In this document: positions 12,136 through 23,030 of the stretch, in pieces
How positions within the stretch are numbered: position 1 is the first letter of the stretch
Layout of the letters: the number at the start of each line of letters is the position of its first letter
From: Cytidiella melzeri
Taxonomy: Eukaryota > Basidiomycota > Agaricomycetes > Polyporales > Irpicaceae
Length of the DNA stretch: 64,000 nucleotides
NCBI GenBank assembly: GCA_022592445.1
Contig: JABYQR010000028.1
Coordinates: 124,001 to 188,000 of the forward strand
Reading direction: 5' to 3'
Made by a program: the position numbers and the translations under genes
The notes under the pieces: generated by a model
Database searches by the model: none
What the model was told of the DNA's origin: nothing
What the model saw: only the letters and a program-made list of their open reading frames with translations

Positions 12136-12510
12136 GGTGAAAGCAACAGTCGTGAGAGACGAGAGTGGGTCAAGAACTCATCGGCACCATGGGCTCTCGT
12201 ACAAATACCATCGACCCATTATTGTTGCGAGCACTTACGTACGATGCTATTCGCATTTTCACGCGTGAGCCTGATGCAATAACATTCAGCAATGCTGTTT
12301 GACAACTTGATTGCGTACGACGTACTTTCGTTTCTCATCCAAGTACAATTGACTAGGCGTTATCGATGTACAGATGATGTTCTTACGTGGTGATATGATG
12401 TACAATGGCATCGCGCTATCCCAGGTCTGATCAGTGGATGATTATTGTAATGACACTCAATTGACAATGCAGAAATGCATGAATGAGTACGATAGGTGCA
12501 ATGAACGCGT
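12136..12510. other. Intergenic region between two minus-strand genes
   Basis: About 375 bases holding the 3' end of the J-domain gene and the promoter of the downstream unknown gene. No motif, RNA gene or repeat was recognised. Confidence 0.4.
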
Positions 12511-14477
12511 TCAAGATGTTGGTGCACTTCCGCGGCCTCTTCCCCGGAAGCCTCCCCTACCATGGTGGCCACGACCTCGACCTCTTCCTTTGCTGCGTGA
12601 TTTGAAGCGGTGGGTGTTCGAAGGGGAAGCGCTACCTGTCAGTCCTGGTGACGGAAGATCTGGGACGGGAGAATGGGGAACGGAAGTGCGAGGGGGTGCA
12701 TTCGACTCGTGATAGTGTCTCCCTCGTGATCGACCGTTGTCATATTGAGGCACGGAGTTCGTAGGCTCAGCGGAAGAAGCCGAGTCTACAGATGCGCCGA
12801 AGGATATTTGCTCCCCCAAACCACCCACTCCTCGTAGCCCTACATCAGCACACTTGCCGAATGATATAAGGAGATTGATTATCTCGTTGAGCTTCTCTTC
12901 TGCGCGCTGCAGGCCTGGGGCTTTTAAAAACGATAGACGGCCGCGAGTTGAGGTGAGTTGGGCCCACATGTCCTGCATGTCCCCAGAAGTGCAAATTTTG
13001 TGTTCGAGAACTAGCCAAACGGCCTCGGGTACTCGAGAATTGAGCGCAAGTTCGAGATTGGATTGGCTCGGCGGTCGTTCGTATAAGGACATGGTGTCTT
13101 CATACGGGTGTGCTTCCAGTGTATACTTCAAAATCGGAATGTGCCCCTTGGATAGGGCAACATGAAATGGCGTAAACCCCTTAGAGTCACGCTCCTCTTG
13201 ATCCGCGCCTGAAATACGTCTGTCAGATAAGCGGAGACAAAGACCTGGATGTACATACCGTGCGTATCAAGCCATTCCAAAAGGTTTGAATCTCCTCGGC
13301 TAGCAGCAATGTGAGTCAAAGTTTCGTGGGGATCGTGCGGCGGCGGATTAACCCAGCTCTCGCATCCATTTTTCGCTTCTCCACCCGCTGCATCTACGGC
13401 ATCCTGCCAAACCCCTCTCTTGACTGCCTCAGCGTCACCGCTCCTCGCTGCCGCAAAAACAGCAGAGCGAAGCGACTGCGACTGTTGCTGTTGCACGCGA
13501 ACCTTGTCCACCGCTGCCATGCGAGACTGTTCCGCCTTTGCTTTCTTTTTCGAGGCCTTCTCTTTCTGTCTCTTCTCTGCCTCCTGGCGTTCTTCAAACC
13601 ATAAGTCAGGCCGGAGGCGAGGCGCATCACGAAAGTAGAAAGACTTGCCTTTTTCGCGTTCCTTTTCTTGCTCAGCCTTTCGATAGGCGTCATCCCGCTT
13701 GCGTCTTTCTTCCGCTACTTCTTGCTCCTCGCGAGCCCGACGAGTGCGAGCCTGAAACGCTTCCTCAGTCTCAGTCTCCTTCACCCTCTCCTCTCGGTGC
13801 CTCCTATGAACAGGACAATCGCACTCCTGTTGAAAACCTGTAGAAGTCCTTTAGCAAACCCTGTACGGATGATGAGAATACCCACTCACGTGCTTGACTG
13901 AAACGGCCACCACTTCCTCTGAGCATTTCCTCAAAGAGATACCTTTCAAGCAAACAATGTTATCAATCGCCTATCTGGGTCCCCGGATGAGATCGTACTC
14001 ACATGTAAAACTCCATACGCTCCTCATCGTAAAAGTCATCCTCGGAGTCGTAATCATCGGAGTCGGAGTATTCGTCGTCGGAGTATTCGTCATCTTCCGA
14101 GTCGTACGTAGAGGTTGCATATGAGTTATATGCTCGCGGATGCTGGCGCGGCGGAGAGGTCGACTTGTCTAGATGCTTGAGAAGTACGTTGTACGCTTCA
14201 CTGACGCGTTGGAACTGAACGGTCGCGTCGGCGTTGCCTGGGTTTTTGTCTGGATGAGTCCTCAAAGCCATCTTCATCTGCGCGTCAGGTGTGTAGCAAA
14301 GTCTCGCAAAGGTGTCGTGCGCACCTGCTTATAAGTACTTTTGACGACCTCGAGAGTGGCCCCCTGTGAGATTCTTTGTTAGATGTTTGTGCAGCGACGA
14401 GATCATGGGCTGTCACGCACCTCTGATAGTCCGAGAACGCTGTATGACTCCGCGGTGGCGATGTGCCTGTGGACCAT
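12511..14477 (-). CDS. J-domain protein with ankyrin-type repeats and RGG-rich tail
   Basis: Exons about 14477-14421, 14363-14325, 14277-14003, 13942-13882, 13838-13259 and 13208-12511 give about 569 residues. The N-terminus is a J domain: SYSVLGLSE, a Lys-rich helix II and the HPDKNP loop that stimulates Hsp70 ATPase. Next come a very acidic Asp/Ser/Glu/Tyr stretch, the block EERMEFYMYLFEEML, and a long charged coiled-coil rich in Glu/Arg/Lys (13,500-13,800). Two ankyrin-type units follow (LRSAVFAAARSGDAEAV; then ETLTHIAASRGDSNLLEWL and KGFTPFHVALSKGHIPILKY), and an Arg-Gly-rich C-terminus. The exon 4/5 boundary is uncertain; a GTATTC donor at 13881 keeps the frame. Likely an Hsp70 co-chaperone with protein- and RNA-binding parts. 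Confidence 0.8.
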
Positions 14478-14884
14478 CTTGAATGTCAATGGAGGAGAAA
14501 CAGGACGCGTTCGAAATGAAAGTCGCGTCGCATATGTTTGACGCCTTGTATACCTGCGAAAGCCTGTAGTCCGCCCATAGCCTCTGCATCTGGCTCAAAC
14601 ACGCGTCGTAGTTCACAAAGGTCAAAGGAAAATGGCTGCACTATGGATATTTGGTCGTAGGTCAAAGAACGAGCTGGTGCCTCAGGCTCATTGAAGTCGC
14701 AGACCCGCGTCAATAAACCCCCTGAAACCCACGGCCGGAATTGATCCCGGTCATAGCCTCCAGGGTCTCTCATTGCGAAAGCCAGTCATTACAATTGCGA
14801 AATTACACGATAATGATAAGGCGACCATGAGAAAACATAACGAGACTATGTGACAAGACTTTATGGACAAGTAAATAACTCGCC

Positions 14885-16186
14885 CTAGTATCTTCGCCGC
14901 CCTGGAGAGCGTGAACGTTCGCGGCGACGGTCGCTGCAAATAGAGGTAAGCTTTGTATCAATATCCGCGAGAGGTGCAACACGTACTCAAAACGAGCACT
15001 GCCATGTCTCTCATACCCACGATCGCGTTCCCGAGGCTCATCACGAGAGCGATAATCGCGTTCGCCAGGTCGTGCAGATGCGCCGTTGGTCGCCCCAGCT
15101 GCAGCTCCTGAAGGGTTCGCGTTCTTTCGCTTGTCGCGTTCTTCTTTGAACTTTCCTAGCATATTGCGCAGCTCGTGATAGCCAAGATGCATCTGGTAAA
15201 AATGCGGTTGTTCAATTCGCAGCTATATAGCAAAGTAATAGACTATCTGACCTTTCCACCGAAATGGTCTGCGAGACGACGATCTGAATCAAGGACCGAG
15301 AGGTAGGCACCGCAAACATCACAGACACGAAGTTTTTGGTGACCTGATGCGCCAGAGGTATCCGTGAGTTGTTGAAGTTCACGCTAGAATGCAGCCAGGT
15401 CATTTTTGACATCAAGAAAGCATGATATAGATAGACACACTTCTTTCTCAGCCTTTTCGCTCTTGAGGGCTTCAATTGCAGCCATTTCACGCATAGATTC
15501 ATCCACCTGCCCTTGCTCACCTGTCCAAAAAAGTGAGGACCCCATCTTGAGCGTAGGTACGAGGAGACTTACCAAGGGTCTCAATTTTCTCCGTGCCACC
15601 TTGTATAGCCAGCTCAATTTCGGCAATTTCACGCATCTAGGTGTACAGTATCAGCGACGAGTCATAAATGATTGTCACATCAAAACATACGAGGTTAGTA
15701 GTTTTGGCATTCTCCTCCGGAGTCTTCTCTAATCGACGGTGAGCAGTTCGAATCCTCCTGTCACACTCGTCAACGAATGAAAAGATATTGGACTCGTATT
15801 CCACTTGAAAGCGTGAAAAGATAGGGTTATTCGGGTCAGCTTCTCTCGCTTGCAGGAACTCAGTCTTGAGACGTTCAGTGTGAGATTTAGGGCATGCACC
15901 CAAGTCCATTTTCTACATCGCACACGTTAGCATACGCAGTCATATGGCAATGTTCACCCTGTACTCACGGTGTTCGTGAACAAGGTGTGAGGACATGTTC
16001 CGCACAGGAAGTTACGGCACACTTTCTCGTCTGACCATACCAAGTTCGCATTTGCCACACCCATAGCCTCTGGACCCATCATTTGCTACACAACGCAAGT
16101 AATGTCAGTATAACCGATTTGTAAGTCACTTGCGTTTGGGAACTCGCCTCTAAGAGCTTCCTCTGCATCTCAGCTAGACGTCCCAT
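14885..16186 (-). CDS. LUC7: LUC7-like U1 snRNP-associated splicing factor
   Basis: Eight exons (16186-16148, 16085-15969, 15912-15691, 15636-15573, 15520-15441, 15383-15252, 15192-14987, 14933-14885) give 302 residues. Luc7 proteins help U1 snRNP choose 5' splice sites. The first zinc finger is CCCH-like (CRNFLCGTCPHTLF ... CPKSHTERL) and the second C2H2-type (CDVCGAYLSVLDSDRRLADH, HLGYHELR). A coiled-coil region of about 100 residues lies between them, and the C-terminus is Arg/Asp/Ser-rich. The first intron (16147-16086) starts with GC, not GT, in frame between the conserved LLE and QMMGPEAMG residues. Head to head with BUD23, starts 216 bases apart. Confidence 0.92.
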
Positions 16187-16402
16187 GTTGGGTAGAGTTG
16201 AGCACGCTGTGGTGAGTATGTGTGGGTGGTGGTCGTCGTTGCGAAAGCCAGAAGAGGCTGCAAGCGCACAACTTTCCCGTTCCCGGCGCCTGCATACTTT
16301 CTCTTGGACCACCGCAAAGTGCAGTACAGCTCACCGTTGTACACTTGTGAGCCTCGAGGGAATCTCCCAATCACTCCGGCTGTTTACCAGGACATAGAAA
16401 AT
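16187..16402. promoter_or_regulatory. Shared bidirectional promoter of LUC7 and BUD23
   Basis: The 216 bases between the two start codons serve both genes. The region is GT-rich on one side and pyrimidine-rich on the other, with no clear TATA element. One gene acts in splicing, the other in ribosomal RNA modification, so co-expression as growth genes is plausible, but this is inference from geometry. Confidence 0.4.
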
Positions 16403-17532
16403 ATGTCCCGTCCAGAGCTGATCGCGCCACCGGAAATCGTGCGTCCGAGAGCAAAATCAATATCCTCGTTTTACTAAACTTTGAGCGCAGTATTACGGCG
16501 ATACGGAAGCCACGAAATACACGAACAAGTAATCTGTCTTCATTTTTCTTTATCCATACAACAGTAGCTAATGCGACATCTTCTAGCTCTCGTGTTCAGC
16601 AGATCCAAGCGGACATGACCTACCGCGCACTCGAGCTATTGAACCTTCCACCAGACGAGCCAGCGTTCCTCCTTGACATTGGATGCGGATCCGGTCTGTC
16701 TGGAGAGATACTCGACGAAGAAGGCTACAACTGGGTGGGATGCGACATTGCCCCAAGCATGCTAGGTGAGCTAGCAGGATTCCATCTCGGCTAGTCCTCC
16801 AGCTAACTCGGGTATGTGTGAGAGAGGTGGCACTCGAACGTGAAGTGGAAGGTGACCTGTTTCTGCAAGATATAGGTCAAGGATTCGGATTCCGTCCGGG
16901 AAGTTTTGATGGTGCAATAAGGTGCGTGCACGACATGCTGCTGCTTTCCCGTTTCTCATGCCTACTACTAGCATCTCTGTCATACAGTGGCTTCTCAACG
17001 CTGAGACTTCTCACCCAACGTCTTCACCACCTCATCGCCTGACCCGCTTCTTCACAACGCTACATTCGGCACTTCGGAATCCTTCCAGAGCTGTCCTACA
17101 GTTTTATCCTTCATCGGATGACCAAATTCAGCTCATCACCTCGATAGCACAAAAGGCTGGCTTCGGCGGAGGCGTCGTCGTAGACTATCCGAATTCGAAA
17201 AAGGCGAAGAAAGTTTTCTTGTGCTTGTTTGTCGGCAGCGGTGGCGCACAACAGATGCCGCAAGGACTTGATGGTGAAGGAGTGGACATTGGTGGTCAGG
17301 CTCGCTTCGAAAAGAGGAGGGAGAAGCTCCGAGGTAAGGGAAAGGATGGAAAGCGGAAGGGTATCAAGGACAAAGATTGGATTTTGAAAAAGAAAGAGGT
17401 GGGCCGTCTCGCCACTTTCAATGTGAATTGATAATACTCACACCAGCACGATAGCTATATCGCCAACGAGGAAAGGAAAGCGTTCCTCGAGATTCAAAGT
17501 ATACTGCACGCAAACGAAGACCTGTCTTTTGA
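16403..17532 (+). CDS. BUD23: 18S rRNA (guanine-N7)-methyltransferase BUD23
   Basis: Exons 16403-16438, 16491-16528, 16587-16765, 16825-16921, 16972-17398 and 17455-17532 give 284 residues. Bud23 methylates one guanine of 18S rRNA during 40S subunit maturation, together with Trm112. The N-terminus [12 protein letters not shown] and the block [15 protein letters not shown] are typical. The SAM-binding motif I is [13 protein letters not shown], followed by GCDIAPSML, and the catalytic-region block [11 protein letters not shown] appears after an intron. The basic C-terminus (RKRRPVF at the end) is the conserved Bud23 tail. At 16,821-16,826 three AG dinucleotides are adjacent; the second gives the frame that matches the family. 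Confidence 0.94.
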
Positions 17533-17582
17533 AGTATTTTTTGAGTGTAATATGCAGCAGCTGTGTACATGTGTATCATTGA

Positions 17583-19329
17583 TTACTTTGTACTTTTTCG
17601 AGACGACGGTCGCTCGCCAAATAACGATCCTAGCTGTGCAACAGCCTGCTTCGCGTTGTTGCGGATAAACAGCCCTTGCAGAGCTGCCATACTCACTCTT
17701 CGACCGTTAGAGCCCTCATTAACCACAATCTCCTCCACTTGACGACCCATCAGCTCCAGTTCTTCCGAGCTAATGTCTTCCCAGCCCTGAGAGTCTTCGT
17801 CGCGGCCATAAAAGCGGGTGAACAGTGTCTTGGCTTGGTGAGCGCTTGCGTCGTTCAGAAGGATCGACAAATCAACCCTCCCAGGACGTATAAGCGCAGG
17901 ATCAAGCCGCTCCGGATGATTGGTGGTCATGAATATAATACGCTCCTCCCCAGAAGCAACGCCATCTAGCGCGTTCAGAAACCCAGAGAAAGTTACCGAC
18001 GACTGATACCTGCGTTCGGTCAGCATCAGCATTTCGTCTCTGGTTTTTGGAGCAGACCTACCCGTCTTCACTCGTTTGCACACGCCTATTGAAAGCCGCA
18101 TCAATGTCTTCAATCAATACGAAGCTACGCTCTGGTGTTTTCGAGAGCAGCATAATCAGCTTGTCATCCTGTAGACCGCGCTCCGACAGGTTAAGCAAAC
18201 TAATATCGTACGAGATCGAGCCTGCTAGTGCCTGGATGAAGGAGGATTTTCCGGAGCCCGGAGGGCCATGGAGTAGGTAACCTCGCCGATACGGAATGCC
18301 TATAGAATGATTTGCAGTGTTGAGACTGATTCATTGAGCCAGCGATAGCTGCGCGCACCTCGATCATAGTACCATTGTTTCCGATCCAAGAACGTCTTCA
18401 CATCCTCTACAATTGTCTCGGCAACGCCCTCCCCAAGTACGACACTCTTCAACGGTCGTTTGCGTCTCGCGTTTCCAAACTGCTGCCATTCAAAGCCACG
18501 TGGTGCGTGAATCACGAGCTTTCCCTCTTGGCCTTTCATTGCCAAGTCCCGCGCTTGAGACAGCAATTTGGGAAATATGCTTCGATCGCGCGAGAGAGTC
18601 GTCAGCGTGACAGTTTCCCAAGGCACCCCCGTGGTTAGATCTTTAGCGTTCGTGGCTCTCTCTCGATTGACCTACGTCCCAGGTGCCAATCAGTCCGCCG
18701 AAGCAGCTGGCCAAATGGAGACGTACATGTAGCCAAGCCGGACCATATCTCAGCAGATGAGACCCCGTTCCAGGCACGAGGCTGAAGTCTACTGCCCAAC
18801 TACCATTCGGGTGCTGTTTTCGCATAGTCTCAACGCTGAGTTGATGGCTTCTAGTCCACGGTTTTGCAACACCACTTGACGTTTGCTTAGACATCCAGTG
18901 AAGAAACCAGGCGTACGCAGGGTCCTTGTTGTTGATTTCGAGGGAAACAAGCAGCCTGCGTCGGAGAGCGGTCGAGGACCACATGAGACCTTGACGCAAG
19001 ACGGTCAACCCTACACCAACGCCCTGCGCAGCGTACTATAGTCAAACTTATGTTATCTGTGTGAGCATGAGTGACGACGTACCATCAGCCCAAAGCCCGC
19101 CTGGAAGTAAGGGCTATCTAAATGTGAGCGTTCAGCCACTCGTCACAGCATCGAATGCACGTACTCACTTGTCGTTCATGAATCTACTCACAAATGAGGA
19201 TGTAGAAGCGTTATCAGAAGCCGAGACTGCGCTCGAGAGCTGCGCGTATATTGTACCATCTTCCGACGAAGGGCTGGGCAGGGTACGTGTTTCCGAGGTC
19301 GCCGTAGGGATTGCGCTAGGTGCCGTCAT
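17583..19329 (-). CDS. BCS1: BCS1-type mitochondrial AAA ATPase
   Basis: Start at 19329, with introns near 19150-19120, 19082-19037, 18722-18670, 18360-18305 and 18060-18020. Near the N-terminus a hydrophobic stretch (QAGFGLM, then [17 protein letters not shown]) matches the BCS1 N-terminal membrane segment and import region. The AAA domain shows Walker [11 protein letters not shown], Walker [11 protein letters not shown], the sensor block [19 protein letters not shown] and the fungal BCS1 helical end. BCS1 translocates the Rieske iron-sulphur protein across the inner membrane and installs it in complex III. Agaricomycete genomes often carry several BCS1-like paralogues, so whether this is the Rieske-specific one is not settled; a Ser/Thr-rich N-terminal extension suggests it might be a divergent paralogue. 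Confidence 0.85.
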
Positions 19330-19669
19330 ACGCTGAGAGCGCAGGAGTGTTGCCCTATCATGCCCCGTCGCAAAGATGAGTGAGCATGCAGATAACTTTG
19401 AGGTTGCTAGGCTCGTTTTTAGCCTCTGAATCCTCGTACCTCAAAATAACTGAGGTGACTAGGGTATAGCAGCTGGCGGAGACGACTGGCAGGCAGCGCC
19501 AAATTCAGTGTCTCGGGAGTCGAAGCGCTCGTTCTTGGACGTGGTTCCCCGGGCCGACGCGATCGCCGATGATTGATCGATCGATCACTTGCAACTACAG
19601 CATAAGGTAGTACTGGTACCACTACTTCAAACAACTGCAACGTTAACCACGACCTACAAAACAATCATC
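19330..19669. promoter_or_regulatory. Divergent promoter region (BCS1-like / unknown gene)
   Basis: 340 bases between two diverging start codons. It contains a GATCGATCGATC-like palindromic patch near 19,575-19,590. No other element was recognised; the assignment is from gene orientation. Confidence 0.35.
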
Positions 19670-20819
19670 ATGCCCATCGAAAGACCACCGAGAGCCGCGC
19701 GTACTCAAACTGGCCCGGCCAACAAGGCCACTTCCCTTAAATATCAGATGCAGGTCACAGAGCCCGAGTTTCAAAAGTTCAGGGTAAGTACAGCCTACGA
19801 ACTGCTCAGCTTCACTCACTGTCGCTTGCAGGATGTAGTGCGCAACAACGCGCAGGAATACCTCGCTTCCAACGAGAGGTCTTGCGACAATAATGCCAAG
19901 CGCGTATTCGTAGAGAACGTAAGTGCAACAGAATTCATGACAAGGATGAGCCTGACATTCACAATGTCACCAGTGCTGCGAAGACTGGCCGACGCTACGC
20001 AATTACCGTGATTGCTGGCCGGCCGCGGCACTTTTGAAACTTCTCCTGCGCAACACCGTGCGTAAACTAATACTAGTATCAAATCTCTTTTCGGAAAAAA
20101 CCCTAAACTCATGATATCTGACATCTAGCGCAGAGGAAAGGGCAGAAAATCCACGCCTACAGCGCGGGAAGTAAGTTTCACTATTCCTGTAGTGCCCAGT
20201 ACAACTGATATCCTAATTTAAACCTTAGTCGACGGGTAGTGCGGAGCCGTCGCAACCCGTGCTACTGCATGCCAGTGTTTCTAAACCACGAATGTTCCCT
20301 CAGCAACAGGATGTATTCGAAGCATATCTCCGCACCATTGATTCCACTCTTCCGTCTGTGCGAATGTCACTTGTGGCGCTTGGTATCCGGAGCATTGATC
20401 TTCTCAAGGCTTTTGCCTTTCTTCCGACCCGCGATAAGTGGCTCGACTCACTCATGCGAAAGCAATTGATCAACTTCAAAGTACACCAATATCTTCGTTC
20501 GGCGCTCTCAAAATATTGCAGGACATCTAAGCAGACTCCGCCTCGCTTCCTTTCTCGCTTTCGAGTCTCCGCTGAGAGCACCCACTGTTCCAGTGTGCTC
20601 CCATACTTCCTGGAGGCCATTTACCCACGTATGTATCACCTCCGAATCCCCATGGAGACGCTGGGCATAGTTTCTGCGAACGATATAAGAGGGATCATCA
20701 AGACATATGACTACGCAGAAGGGCTGTGGAGGGCTGCAGTGGACACTGGGCTGATGCGGCCCATTGAAGGCATACTTGTTCTTGAGGCGTTTGTCGATCT
20801 CGCTGCTACTGATTTTTGA
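19670..20819 (+). CDS. Unknown protein with CWPA block and two SAM-like repeats (paralogue 2)
   Basis: Exons 19670-19783, 19832-19918, 19974-20057, 20129-20170 and 20229-20819 give 305 residues. No named family was recognised. The N-terminus is basic and Thr/Pro-rich, followed by a helical block ending in LRNYRDCWPAAALL. After a Lys/Arg-rich linker come two similar helical units of about 65 residues: one beginning VFEAYL with SLVALGIRSIDLL and QYLRSAL, and another beginning VLPYFL with METLGIVSANDI and LVLEAFV. The CWPA block and the units match those of the gene at 10,992-12,135. SAM-like bundles mediate protein-protein contacts; no enzymatic motif is visible. All introns are GT-AG and preserve frame, which supports a real gene. 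Confidence 0.68.
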
Positions 20820-20995
20820 ACATCCACTTTCAAGCGATTGTACTTGTATCTTATCTTTCCTTCGTTTCGTAGTTCAGTCACAACAGCGGTATTGGTGATA
20901 TATTGTATAGCAAAACTACTTGTAGCGCACTTTGACACAGAGAGTTCGACAGTTCGAGCTATACTGCCGTGCATAGCTGCATTTCTTACAACTGT

Positions 20996-22695
20996 TCAAG
21001 CAAATCCACGCGAAGAACCATTGGGCACGAAAGGCATCCGCTGTCCTGTAGGCGTACGCGACGGCGCATGCGAGCCCGAACCAGCTTTCGGATCAACATA
21101 AGACGGTCCAGCACGAGATACAGTTGCAGTCGTAGAGTTGGAAGCGACTAGCCGTTGGTTTCTAGAGGAATTCGAAGGCGTGAAACGCTGAGTCGGAAGC
21201 AATTCGGGGAGTGGAGTAGACATTCTGGAGTACGCAAAAGAATGTTCGTTGTCGTCGTCTGCAGCAGCCGATACGAAGCGATGACGACTAGAGACAGTGT
21301 TGAGACCTTGAGGTACAGCGGAGACCGGTTTTCCCTGACGGACAAATCCAGCGCGAGGTAGATTAGGTGGGGGCATTTCAGCGGCGCGACCGCTGGCATC
21401 CCGTTTACGAGACAACATGTCTGTGGTGAGAATGGCGCCAGGTTTGAATTTACCGTTCTGTTGATCGGGCGGGAGCATCGATGTATGCGGATGGTTCTTG
21501 TTGTGCTGGCGACGTACTTGGGCTTGCCTTACCGCGTGGGTCTGAGAATGCGCTAAGGAAACTGCAGGTACGGCTGGTGTTTCTATTGCCGTAGGTGGTA
21601 CGTACGCGTACTGTCTGTGGTCAGAGCAATCAACACCGCAACTACTTGTTCGTGCAAGAGAGATGCGCACTCAGAGAATTGGCGTGAGCCAGGGCGGTTG
21701 CTGGAGGACATGTATTCCACTGCACGAGACTGTCTGCCCACTTGCCGACCATCGTCCGAATGATGCTGGGTATCTGGAAAATTTGGCTGCTGATGAGATG
21801 GAGGTAAAGTCAGTCGACCAGGACCAACAGGCGTGACCACTGTCCGTGGACTTGAGTTCGTACGAGCACCGGACGTATGTCTTGAAAAAGATGACCATGG
21901 TCGTGAGTACAACGGGTACGGTTCGAGATGTCATATTTGTGGATACCTATGGAACTCTTGCATGCGACGTTTACCATTTGCGTTGGTAATCTCGGAAGGT
22001 TCTCCGATGTATTCGCGTAGCCGCTGATTTTCTTCTTGCAGTTCCTCGATAGTTCTGGTGCCCGTAACATGGGAAAAGAAATTCACTCCACAATCGCATG
22101 GCTGTCTCTGTATACGTACCTCTGAAGGGCTGTTTGATCCTGAACGCTTGCCCGCAAATTCTCTATCAATAACCGGTGCTGGGAACACCTGTGCTTGTAA
22201 TGTCGAACTAGGGATGCGAGCTGGTTGTATTGGAACTACCGGTACATCAGACGATGTGCCCATGATGGTGTATACATATTTATATATCGCACCGTGGCTG
22301 CGAAGGCTGTCGCGTACATTGTTTGAGGAGCCGCTGTGAACCAGGCGGCCATTGGCTGGTCCATCTGGTATAGATGAAACCTCTCGAGCAGTGGCCACGG
22401 TAATTTGTTAACTGACCTGGTACTGCAATGCCGAGACCTGTATATCCCGTTGACCACATTTCGCGCAGCTCTGATCTGTCTCTGAGTATCAGGTGTTAGA
22501 GAGCACCGTTGATCTCAGAATCGTGACAACATTACTGAGATGGTTGTTGCACAAGACATGTCCACACTCCGTTAGCCAGAATGGCACGGAGGAGCGACTG
22601 GTGTCCTCCGGCGCAAACTTCAGGTAGCAGCAGGCACAAGTTACGAATTCCCAGAAGTCAAAGTCGTCTTGCGTAGTTCCTTCAGATTTCGGCAT
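20996..22695 (-). CDS. RING-type zinc finger and coiled-coil protein, candidate Zip3/HEI10 meiotic SUMO/ubiquitin ligase
   Basis: The start ATG at 22695 begins MPKSEGTTQDDF. The first exons encode a compact RING-like finger (CACCYLKF ... TECGHVLCNNHL, then, after an intron, SCAKCGQRD). Next come MDQPMAAWF and LASLVRHYKHR, then a coiled coil over several small exons (QDQTALQRTIEELQEENQRL), and a long Ser/Pro/Arg-rich disordered tail that ends at 20996. Short N-terminal RING, a middle coiled coil and a disordered Ser-rich tail are the architecture of Zip3/RNF212/HEI10 proteins, which mark crossover sites along meiotic chromosomes and act as SUMO or ubiquitin ligases. Sequence identity is low, so this is a fold- and architecture-based proposal. 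Exon joins between 21,600 and 22,400 are inferred. It diverges from the JmjC gene. Confidence 0.62.
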
Positions 22696-23030
22696 GCCGG
22701 TTGACGGCCAGAGCTTGCAGCAATTCGCCTTCGCTGAGGATATGGGTGCTCTTCCAAGCTGGGCAGTTCTGGACGATGTCTCAACCACAAAAGCCAGAGA
22801 AGAGGGACGGAACACGTTTGAAGTTCGTGAATCGTGATGCGACGGGTAGGAGCTGATCGCGATCACGTGAGTTCCACGTGGAATTCGACGCGAGGCTGTG
22901 AGCATCAATATATATCGCCGTTACACTTCCTGTCTGCTCTTCATCGCAGCTGTTGTGCATACCGTCAAGTCATTGTGGGGGTTGCTCTTTCTCCTCAGGG
23001 CTCATACCACCTGGGGTAGTCTCTGTTACA
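22696..23030. promoter_or_regulatory. Divergent promoter region (RING protein / JmjC protein)
   Basis: 335 bases between the two inferred starts. It includes a CACGTGAGTTCCACGTGG segment near 22,864-22,881 with two CACGTG-type (E-box) hexamers in close spacing, a plausible bHLH factor site. Function is not shown. Confidence 0.4.
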
